The translations under genes were made by a program, and so were the position numbers. Positions 54,736 to 62,962 of a DNA stretch of 64,000 nt are shown here, one piece after another. The stretch comes from Aurantiochytrium sp. KH105 (taxonomy: Eukaryota > Sar > Bigyra > Thraustochytrida > Thraustochytriidae): assembly GCA_003116975.1 (NCBI GenBank), contig BGKB01000086.1:62001-126000 (forward strand), given 5' to 3'. Within the stretch, counting starts at the first letter, position 1. Every line of letters starts with the position of its first letter. The notes beneath the pieces are model-generated. The model had not been told where the DNA came from. It saw only the letters and a list, made by a program, of their open reading frames with translations, and searched no databases.

Positions 54736-57700
54736 ATGTCGGCGAATGAGATCCTGAGCGACTGGGCCGAGGACGCGAGGGCGGCGAGACTGCAGGACGC
54801 GCTGGACGAGGTCGCCCTCGCGGAGAAGGAGCAGTTCACGGACCTCGAGGCAGCAGAGGCGGCGGGGGCCAACATTCTCAGCAGGGTCGAGGAGTTCGCG
54901 CGCGAGAGCCTGCGCGAGATCGCCGAAGAGGATGAGGACAGCACGTCCAAGGAAGAACTCTCGTCCTCGAGCGAGAGCGACGCGCAGAGAAGCGACGCCA
55001 AAGGCGCAGCGACGCCGTTGAAAACGAAAGGAGCAGCGTCCAGATGTCTTTCGGGCTTTCACAGTGTTGTGCAAAGCTTGCTGAGCGCTCTCCACGTGAC
55101 CCGCTTTCGGCGCACGCTCGCGAGGAATGCCATCGTGGCGATCATTGCTTGCGTTCTGCAGTGGATGCCCGGCATCGCGGAGTACTCGACAAACAGCTTC
55201 GAATACCTCATTCCCATCTTTGTCCTCGTGCTCGGACTGCGTCCATTCAATGACACTTTTGTAGGTGCCGAAACGCAGCAGCTCATTGGATGCCTCGTGG
55301 TCTGGCCTCCCTTGTATGCGTTTTCCGTCTTCATGATTGCCGTCTTGCTCCATAGTCTGGGCGGCTTTTGTTTCCTCTTTGGCATTGCAGTCCTCCTCGC
55401 CATCATGGTTGGCCTCTCGTACCCGTCCATTATCCTTGGCGTCCTCATTGAGACCATCATGTTTTCCATCATGCATTTGCAGGTGTGGCGACAGTATAAT
55501 TTGCAAGATACCGGCAGCAGCAACTCAATGGTAGGACAGAGCGAATTTGACGGTTCCATTGACATCATTACAGGAGGCACCTTTGTGCTGGGCGTCTCTG
55601 TCCTGCTTCATTGGGGAGGCGCAATCATTATCTTTCCCTGGTTTGCCGTGCAACATACGCGTCAAACCCTTGGCACGCGGTATGCCGCGCACGCGGCGCT
55701 TTTGCGCCACCTGCGTCCCGTCTATGGTCGCATCGCCATGTACACGATGGATCCTACAACGCAGCAATACCCTTCTGGAATTCCAGAGGACTTGCTCCAG
55801 AAACTCAAGGTGGCCCATGAACAAGAGGTTTCCTCGATTCCTCTCGGCCAGCGATGGGTCGCCGCGGCTCTTTTGGAAACGCGCTTCATGTTTCAGGGCG
55901 ATGGTATTCGATACCTTGAACGCTACCACGGAAATCTAACCCTGACGCGAATTGCAAGGTCGGCAGCTTTTGGCGCGCTGCACCGCACCTGGCCTTTTGC
56001 CAAACTCGGCGAGAAGGGGCTCAAGGCCGATCTGATGCGCGAGCGCGCCCTATTTCTCGAGCAAGAAGCTATCGAGAATATTCAGCTCGACGAAGCCTCG
56101 ATCAATCGCAAGGTCAAAGAACGTACACAGATCCCGCTGCTTCTCATTAAGATGAGCATTCTCCTGGAACTCGGCGCGCAGCGCTTGGCAGCGCTTGTCA
56201 GCATGAAGCCACCGCAACCGCATGAGCAGTCTCGCGCGCGCTCAGACCTCCTCAGTCTTCTCGCACGCGAGCAAAGCTTGCTCAATGAGCACGCTGACGA
56301 GCTTGAAGACTTGGCGCGTACTTGGATGGCGCGTGTGTTGCGAACACATGCTGCGCGCGTCAACGACGCGTCGCGGCCGAACAAGGAGGTTTTTTTCCGA
56401 CGGACCAAGCTGATCAGCTACATTCTCATTCTTCTCAAGCTCGCCAAGGCCCAGGAGGACACCGTGGCAGCCCTTGCCGCAGAGTCAGAACCGCATCCCG
56501 ACGACTGGCGTCGGGAGTGGAAATTGACGCTTCCGTTTCAGTACACATTTCTCCCCTCGTACTACAACGCAAAACGGTCGTCCTTTTACAAGCCGCTTGG
56601 TGGATTTCTGGCTCGTGCAGAGAGATGGTGCGACCAGTTCTTTTCAGGTCACACTTGGAAAATGTCCTTCAAGTTTGCCTTGGGCACCACTTGCCTCGTG
56701 TTGCCGGGCTTCCTCACCGCGTCGCACTCTGCGTACACGTCCATCCAGCTTCTCAACGCTAACGTCTCCTTCCAATTTATCCTTTTCAAGACACAGACGG
56801 GACTGGTAATTGAGCGAACACTGCACCGCACCAGTGGCATCGCTATCGGCGCCATTGCCATCGGCATCGGCTGGGAGCTTGCTTGCATCGGCGGGTGCTC
56901 GGCCGACTACTATCAATGGATTCTGTTCGCAATGCAGCTCGTTACCATTGGTGCATATCTGTGGTTTCGCAGCCTCGTCCCGGCCCATGGATACATTGGC
57001 TTTGCCGCCTCGCGCACGGTGGTCAGTCTAGCCATGCTTTCGACCGCGCAAGTAGAGGCCGATCACTCGTATGCATGGGCGCAGGCTGGCTTCGTGGTGG
57101 CATCGTCTGCTCTCGGCGGCGCCGGGGCACTAGTTCTTGCATTTTTCCTGTGGCCCACAAGCGGGCGTTTCTTCATTCGCCGCACGCTGTCGCAGACCTA
57201 CCACGACTTTGTGGTGCATTTCGAGCAGGTACTGCTGGCGCGCTACGAGCGACCTGATCTTATGAATCGCGAGCTTACCAAAGTGATTGCCTTGGAGCAC
57301 GTTATCGCGCATGATCTCTTTGTAAATATGATGCCCAAGCTCCGTTCTGCGCAGCTTGAAAGCATGCAGCGGATCAACTTTGACGCCCCGCACGAGCTTT
57401 ACGTGCGCGCGGTCGACAGCACGCGCCTCATTTGGCACTCGCTGTGGAAATTGCATCACCTGGGCGGCATCCGAATCTTTTTGCGCGACAAAGCTGGCAA
57501 CCCTGCGGTGGCCATGCGTCCGTCCACAGCGCGTTCCTTCTTCGCGGTCAATCGCTGGCTCACGTCAGCATTTGCGACGGCTGCTGCGCAGCTCGGCTCT
57601 TCGCAGCGCGAGTCGCTCCCCGTACTTCGTCCGCTTGCTGCATCTCCGGAACTGCTCAACGAGATGCTCCAGGACTTTTTGAGTCAAGCTTTCGCAGACG

Positions 57701-57939
57701 ACCTTCTTATGGATCAGATTCTCGAATCGGGGGACCTTTCGCTCCTCGCCAATCTCCCTTTTTTGGCGGACAGTCTGCTCCAGATCTCGTTCGCGCTGGA
57801 CGACCTCTTCACGCTCATGGAGGCTGTTGTTCCTGTTCCCGAGTACGCTGATCGTCTTCGCAAGGCTGAGCAAAGATCCTTTGACCTTTACGCGCGCGAG
57901 CTCGACGGGACGAGCTCCGCCACGCTCATGCCCATCTAG
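54736..57939 (+). CDS. FUSC/aromatic-acid-exporter-like membrane protein, array copy 2
   Basis: This encodes 1067 residues, starting MSANEILSDWAEDARAA. It has the same layout as copy 1: acidic leader, TM block 1 (from about 125), soluble helical region, TM block 2 (about 638-810) and a C-terminal helical domain. Shared landmarks include IPIFVLVLGLRPFNDT, a FPW motif closing block 1, LLLIKMSILLELGAQRLAAL, FKTQTGLVIERTLHR, ELACIGGCSADYYQW and FLWPTSGRFFIRRTLSQTYHDFV. It differs from copies 1 and 3 most in the N-terminal leader and the linker after block 1. No intron is visible. The AATAAA at 58001 follows. Confidence 0.8.
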   Translation: MSANEILSDWAEDARAARLQDALDEVALAEKEQFTDLEAAEAAGANILSRVEEFARESLREIAEEDEDSTSKEELSSSSESDAQRSDAKGAATPLKTKGAASRCLSGFHSVVQSLLSALHVTRFRRTLARNAIVAIIACVLQWMPGIAEYSTNSFEYLIPIFVLVLGLRPFNDTFVGAETQQLIGCLVVWPPLYAFSVFMIAVLLHSLGGFCFLFGIAVLLAIMVGLSYPSIILGVLIETIMFSIMHLQVWRQYNLQDTGSSNSMVGQSEFDGSIDIITGGTFVLGVSVLLHWGGAIIIFPWFAVQHTRQTLGTRYAAHAALLRHLRPVYGRIAMYTMDPTTQQYPSGIPEDLLQKLKVAHEQEVSSIPLGQRWVAAALLETRFMFQGDGIRYLERYHGNLTLTRIARSAAFGALHRTWPFAKLGEKGLKADLMRERALFLEQEAIENIQLDEASINRKVKERTQIPLLLIKMSILLELGAQRLAALVSMKPPQPHEQSRARSDLLSLLAREQSLLNEHADELEDLARTWMARVLRTHAARVNDASRPNKEVFFRRTKLISYILILLKLAKAQEDTVAALAAESEPHPDDWRREWKLTLPFQYTFLPSYYNAKRSSFYKPLGGFLARAERWCDQFFSGHTWKMSFKFALGTTCLVLPGFLTASHSAYTSIQLLNANVSFQFILFKTQTGLVIERTLHRTSGIAIGAIAIGIGWELACIGGCSADYYQWILFAMQLVTIGAYLWFRSLVPAHGYIGFAASRTVVSLAMLSTAQVEADHSYAWAQAGFVVASSALGGAGALVLAFFLWPTSGRFFIRRTLSQTYHDFVVHFEQVLLARYERPDLMNRELTKVIALEHVIAHDLFVNMMPKLRSAQLESMQRINFDAPHELYVRAVDSTRLIWHSLWKLHHLGGIRIFLRDKAGNPAVAMRPSTARSFFAVNRWLTSAFATAAAQLGSSQRESLPVLRPLAASPELLNEMLQDFLSQAFADDLLMDQILESGDLSLLANLPFLADSLLQISFALDDLFTLMEAVVPVPEYADRLRKAEQRSFDLYARELDGTSSATLMPI

Positions 57940-58000
57940 ATCGAGACTAGATTGTCCCAATCGTAGGCCCTATGATTGATTCGCTGTCAATGAATGAATG

Positions 58001-58006
58001 AATAAA
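58001..58006 (+). terminator. Putative polyadenylation signal AATAAA for FUSC copy 2
   Basis: AATAAATAAA begins 61 bases after the stop, inside an ATGA/ATAA-rich run. Candidate only. Confidence 0.4.
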
Positions 58007-58153
58007 TAAATAGATAGATAGTCCACTGACCGTAGGCTAGAACGACAAAACTTCGTTCGCCACAAGGTGTCACTGCTTCCACTGCCTCCTATCCCTTCCG
58101 CAACCAAATGAGCTCGTCAGGATGAGGCCGCGAGGACTGGCTGCTGCTGGCTT

Positions 58154-58154
<1 letters not shown>

Positions 58155-58190
<36 letters not shown>
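58155..58190. repeat. (CTGG)n tetranucleotide array
   Basis: About eight CTGG units, some 365 bases upstream of the third FUSC start. Confidence 0.95.
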
Positions 58191-58555
58191 AATTTGAGGG
58201 CGGGCCATGTCGGGTGCTGGTGCTCCTGTGACGCTCTCGCTGCAAGGTGTGCCAAGCCCGCATAATTTTTTTGTCACCTGACTGTGAGACCTAGCTAGCT
58301 ATAGCTAGCCATCCATCCTCGCCCCTCGCTGCCAGAGCTAGCTTTCCAGCTCGCCCCTCGTCCTCGTCCTCGCTGTCTCCCAGCCAGGCCGGAGCCTCTT
58401 GCCGGAGCCCCTTGCCGGGCTGTCCAGGGTGGTCTGGGTCATTCATTCGCCGTCGTTCATTCTCATTCATGCATCCACCGAGTGCCGTTCAGTGAGGTCT
58501 GCTGAGGCTCTCTCGCAGAACCATAACAACACTCAGGTTGTTTGCGGAGAGGAGC

Positions 58556-61500
58556 ATGACGAGCAACGCGGCCGGCGCGGCCTTCGGGGAGTGGGCGCAG
58601 GAGCGCGAGCAGGAGAGCCAGCAGTCGGAGCTGGAGAATGCCAACGCGCGCGAGGAGGAGGAGGTGTCCCGGTTTGAGGACACCATCGCGCACGACCTGG
58701 AGAAAAATGTCGAGGACTATGCGCTCCAGTACATGCGCGACATCTCCGGCTTCGAAAGCTCCCTCGAACAGGCGTATCCGCGAAGAGCGGCGGAGCAGCA
58801 GCAACAGCAGCAACAGCAGCCGCATGAGAGCGACTCCAAGGTGTCGAGCGACCCTGAGCAAGGGGCTCCGATACGCGGGGATACAAAGACGGACAAGAAA
58901 CTGTCTCTGTGTGAGCGAGCGACGGCGTGGTCGCACAAGCTTAATCACACCAACAAGAATCTCATCCGCCACGCGATCGTCACGGTAGCGGGCCTTCTGA
59001 TGCCGTATTTCCCCCTATTTCGCCAATACGCAGGGAGCTTGACAAACCTCATTCCCGTGTACGCCTTGATTTTGACACTGAGACCTTTGCAAAACACGTG
59101 CGTGGGGAGCGAGATTCACCACGTCCTCGTCTTCATCTGTATGTGGCCTTTTGTTTACGCGTATGCAGTCTTCATGGTCGTCGTGACCGCAGACAATCTC
59201 GGAGGCTACCTTGTTTTTCAAGGCCTCGGCATCCTCGTCCTCGTCTTTACCGTGTGGACGCATCCAGCAAGTCTTCCAGCAATTGTGGTGCAAATGATCA
59301 ACTTTTCCATCGTCGTTGTGGCAATTTACGCAGCAAATAACTTTGCTTCCTATGATGACCCCTTTGGGCAGTCGATCACGATTCTCAACAATGCCACATT
59401 TGCAATGTCCATGCCATTCGCCCTTCACCTCTTCGGAGCGCTTCTCATCTTTCCCTGGTTGGGTACTACGCAAATGCAAAAGGCCCTGGGGACACGCTTT
59501 GACGCATACGCATCGTTGCTGCGCCGCATTCGGCCCGTTTACGACCGCATCGCTGTCTACACGCTAGATCCTCTTGATGACTCCAAGTATGATCACAGCT
59601 GCGTCGACGTCGACACGTTAAAATCACTTTGCGAGGCCCGAGCCCAAGAGGTTAACTCCATTCCATTGGCGCAACGATGGCTTGAAGCCACACTTGTCGA
59701 GACCCGGTACCTTTTTAAGGGAGAAGGCCTGAGGTACCTCGACCGCTACAAAATCAGCTTAAAGGTGTCGCGGATCGCCCGTTCTGCCGCCACAGATATT
59801 CTCGGGGTCAGGGACAAGGACTATGAAGGCCTCGTCAATGATTTGCACCTCGAAAAGGATCTCCTTCAAAAACAGGCAGGATTGCTTAATCTCACGCTCG
59901 ACGAAACGGAGCAAAAGCAGCGTAGAGCTGAACTCACGCGCATCCCCGTTCTCATGACTGAGATCAGCTTGCTACTGGAGCTTGGCGCCCATAGGTTGTC
60001 CAAGATTGCCAAAGGACGGCCTCTTCATTTGAGCCCCGAAAACATTCGCGAAGTTGATCTGCTCGACAAGGAAGTGCGCATGCTCGAGCGCCTCGCCGAC
60101 GAACTTGAGGGTCTTGCGCTTTCATGGACGAAACGATACATCAAAATGCATGCCGCCATTGCATACGATCACGACGCGACCATTGTGACTGCGTTCTTCC
60201 GTCGCATCAAGGTCATCAACTACGCGCAGGTCCTCTTGAAATTGGTAAAGCTCCACAAGGAGACGCTTCTTACCTTGCAGCACGAGATTCACCCACGCCC
60301 CGACGACTGGATTCGGGAGTGGAAGCTCACGTTTCCTTTTGTCGATCAGCTGCTCTCGACTGCGTATACAGCTGCACGCTCTGCGCTCTATATTCCAACA
60401 GGAGGTTGGCTGGGCCGCATTGAAGAGCGCGCTGGATCCTTTTTCTCCGAATCGCGCTTCAAGGGCGCACTCAAGTATGCAGTGGGTGTGACGCTTCTTT
60501 CTGTGCCCGGCATGGTAGCTTCCTCATACTCGGTGTATTCCACGGTCCAGCTTGTGAATGCCATCTTCACATTCCAAGTGGTGCTCATGAAGTCGCAGGA
60601 AGGCCTTATTCTAGAGCGATCGGTACAGCGTGTGGCTGGTATTGCTATGGGTATTGTAGTTGCAGGTATTGCGTGGGAACTCGCGTGCATCGGAGGCTGC
60701 ACGGCAGACTACCACGAGTGGGTGTTTTTCGCCTTTGAAATTGCAATCCTTGCGCTGTACCTTTATGCCAAGACAGTCAAGCCGGCCAAGGCGTACGTTG
60801 TGTATGCGACTCTGCGGACCCTGGCGAGTATGCTGGTTAGTTATCTCACGTCGTCGGAGCCAACCGCGCGAAAATTGTGGATCCAGGGTGGCTATGTCTT
60901 TGCGTCTTCGCTCATTGGCGCAGCGGGTGCTCTCTTTCTTGCCCTCTTTATTTGGCCAGTGAGTGGAAGATTTCTCATTCGCGAGACGCTCGCGCAAACG
61001 TATCATGACTTTGTTCTGCTCTTTGAGCAAGTGCTTACGGAGCGCTTCCGCGACCCGGGCATGACGGAATGCGATTCACCCAAGGTGAATGCTTTCGAGG
61101 ACCAGATTGCGAGCACCTTATACGTCGACATGGCGCTCAAGCTGCGCTCTGCCGAGCTTGAGTCCAAGCAGCAGATTCGCTTCGACGCCCCGCATGAGGA
61201 CTACGTCAAGGCTGTGGAGAGCACGCGGCGAATTTGGCATGCGCTGTGGAAACTCCATCATCTCGGCGGTGTTCGTGTCTACATGCGGGACCGAAAGGGC
61301 AATTCGGTGGCGAGCATGTCGGCGAGCACGGCGCGAGGATTCTTTGCGGCCAATCGCTGGCTCACCTCGGCGTTCACGGCGATATCGGCGCGTCTCGCGT
61401 CACAGCGACGCGACTCGCTGCCTGTTCTCCGGCCTCTTGCAGCATCCCCGTGGCTGCTCAACGAGATGGTGCACCAGCTTTTAGCGCAGGCGTACCACGA

Positions 61501-61726
61501 TCAGACTTTTCTCGACTTTGTGCTTGCAAGCAACGACCTCTCGCTCCTCATCAATCTCCCGCTTCTCGCGCAGAACCTCATTATCATCTCTGATTCGCTT
61601 GACGTTGTCTACAATTTCATGGAGCACTTTTTGAAGAAGCCTGCGTACGGGGACGAATTGCGACGCGCGGAGGAGGTCAGCTACAACCTCTTTTCGCATT
61701 CTGCGCCCAACGTCGCCGTCATGTGA
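58556..61726 (+). CDS. FUSC/aromatic-acid-exporter-like membrane protein, array copy 3
   Basis: This encodes 1056 residues from MTSNAAGAAFGEWAQ; the frame extends six codons further to a TTG. A leader with FGEWAQEREQESQQSELENA and a polyglutamine run (about residues 80-90) is followed by TM block 1 (from about 136; IPVYALILTLRPLQNTC), a soluble region (LTRIPVLMTEISLLLELGAHRLSKIAKG), TM block 2 (about 637-805; FKGALKYAVGVTLLSVPG, ELACIGGCTADYHEW, FIWPVSGRFLIRETLAQTYHDFV) and the C-terminal domain with VESTRRIWHALWKLHHLGG. In the C-terminal domain it matches copy 1 more closely than copy 2 does. Block 2 has MKSQEG where the others have FKTQTG, a possible functional difference. Confidence 0.8.
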   Translation: MTSNAAGAAFGEWAQEREQESQQSELENANAREEEEVSRFEDTIAHDLEKNVEDYALQYMRDISGFESSLEQAYPRRAAEQQQQQQQQPHESDSKVSSDPEQGAPIRGDTKTDKKLSLCERATAWSHKLNHTNKNLIRHAIVTVAGLLMPYFPLFRQYAGSLTNLIPVYALILTLRPLQNTCVGSEIHHVLVFICMWPFVYAYAVFMVVVTADNLGGYLVFQGLGILVLVFTVWTHPASLPAIVVQMINFSIVVVAIYAANNFASYDDPFGQSITILNNATFAMSMPFALHLFGALLIFPWLGTTQMQKALGTRFDAYASLLRRIRPVYDRIAVYTLDPLDDSKYDHSCVDVDTLKSLCEARAQEVNSIPLAQRWLEATLVETRYLFKGEGLRYLDRYKISLKVSRIARSAATDILGVRDKDYEGLVNDLHLEKDLLQKQAGLLNLTLDETEQKQRRAELTRIPVLMTEISLLLELGAHRLSKIAKGRPLHLSPENIREVDLLDKEVRMLERLADELEGLALSWTKRYIKMHAAIAYDHDATIVTAFFRRIKVINYAQVLLKLVKLHKETLLTLQHEIHPRPDDWIREWKLTFPFVDQLLSTAYTAARSALYIPTGGWLGRIEERAGSFFSESRFKGALKYAVGVTLLSVPGMVASSYSVYSTVQLVNAIFTFQVVLMKSQEGLILERSVQRVAGIAMGIVVAGIAWELACIGGCTADYHEWVFFAFEIAILALYLYAKTVKPAKAYVVYATLRTLASMLVSYLTSSEPTARKLWIQGGYVFASSLIGAAGALFLALFIWPVSGRFLIRETLAQTYHDFVLLFEQVLTERFRDPGMTECDSPKVNAFEDQIASTLYVDMALKLRSAELESKQQIRFDAPHEDYVKAVESTRRIWHALWKLHHLGGVRVYMRDRKGNSVASMSASTARGFFAANRWLTSAFTAISARLASQRRDSLPVLRPLAASPWLLNEMVHQLLAQAYHDQTFLDFVLASNDLSLLINLPLLAQNLIIISDSLDVVYNFMEHFLKKPAYGDELRRAEEVSYNLFSHSAPNVAVM

Positions 61727-62962
61727 TGACGATGAAACCTGCGTTCTTCTGCCCATTTGCACAACAAGTCTTTGCGCGGGTCCACGCCATAGCCACCGTA
61801 CTACCACCGCACTAGTAGGGCTCCTCTCCTCTCGTGTCGTCTCGTCGTAGTTGCCTGTTAATTATTATCCTATTTGCATCTCTCTCGTCTGTCCTGCTGT
61901 GTTCAACCTCGCGAAGAAGTATAGGCGCAGTTCAGCTCGTGTGCGCGTGCTCTTTCTCTGCGCCATCATCGACCGACGCGGCCAAAGAATTTCTAGACGC
62001 GCGACTCCTGGCTGGCCAGCCAGAGCTCGCTCGCGGCACTTGGCTATCCTATCCTATCCATCCATCCTCCCCCGTGGAAGACAATCAATCGCGAGGTCGC
62101 AGTCGCCGGCGGCAGCAAAGGCAAAGGCATATATTCTGTCCTCCCCCCCACCATCCGCCGGATCTGGCGCGAGTTTCCGCCCGCAGCTGGACCGCGGCGG
62201 CACGTCGATCATCTCTCGCATCCATCGCTCGCATCGCTTCCATCGCTTCCACCGCGTCCAACGATCTCGCGCCGAGTGGCCGGCCTCGCCTCGCCTCGCC
62301 TCGCCTCGCCTCGCCTCGCCTCGCCTCGCCTCGCCTCGCGCGGCGCGCACGAAGGCCGCGGGTCGTCGCTGGTGCGTCGCGTCTCGCGGCGGAAGACCCA
62401 GCGCGAGCACCGCCACCGACTCGGAGCGAGAAGAAGACAGCGGCGCGACAAAACTGCGCGCGGTGCGGAGGAAGGAGGCCGAGGAGAACGGGAACGAGCC
62501 TTGGAACGCGAGGCAGAATTCGCATCATCATCCCTGATCATGGCATGCATGGTGGTGGTCAAGATGGGCTTGAGAAGGCGTCGCCGGAGAAGCCAATGGC
62601 GAGCTGAAGGGCAGGCCCGGTGGTAGCTGGCAGCCGGCAGGTGTATTGATTGCTCGGCGAGGAGACAAAAGAAGCAAAGCAAACACGAAACGCCTCGACG
62701 GCGCGACGGCGCGACGGACCGCGGGCGCCGGCAGCAAGCGCTCGGGCGAGCCAGCCTCCGGGCGAGTCCGCGCGGCAAGCAGGCAAGCAAGCAAGCACGC
62801 TCATCGAGCGGTTCGTGCGTCGCGGCGGCGGCGGGGGATCGCTCGTTCGTTTGGTCTGAGCTGATCTGATCTGATTTGATCTGATCGCGCGCTCGCTCGT
62901 CGGGTGCGCCGGGGAACTTGCACGCGTCGCCGAGGAAGGGGAGAGCCCTCGTCAAGGCCGCC
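61727..62962. promoter_or_regulatory. Spacer between FUSC copies 3 and 4
   Basis: It contains a CCTCG array (62283-62339), a GCAA-type tract (about 62770-62797) and a TGATC-type run (about 62861-62887) 75 bases before the copy 4 start. A 437-codon minus-strand frame spanning the repeat and the start of copy 4 is not supported. Confidence 0.5.
62283..62339. repeat. (CCTCG)n pentanucleotide array
   Basis: About eleven CCTCG units, some 620 bases upstream of the fourth FUSC start. Confidence 0.95.

Larger units (their letters stand above)
57940..58555. promoter_or_regulatory. Spacer between FUSC copies 2 and 3
   Basis: AATAAA repeats (58001-58010) lie 61 bases after the copy 2 stop. A CTGG array lies at 58155-58190 and AGCTAGC-type palindromic sequence at about 58291-58310. 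No gene. Confidence 0.5.

Noticed and set aside
13425-54800. Similarity of MSANEVLDDAE (13718, minus) to MSANEILSDWAED (54736, FUSC copy 2)
   Set aside because: Only about five matching residues at an acidic N-terminus and nothing further; most likely chance.
54289-55506. Minus-strand frame of 405 codons opposite FUSC copy 2
   Set aside because: Antisense shadow of a real gene; composition follows the reverse complement of coding sequence.
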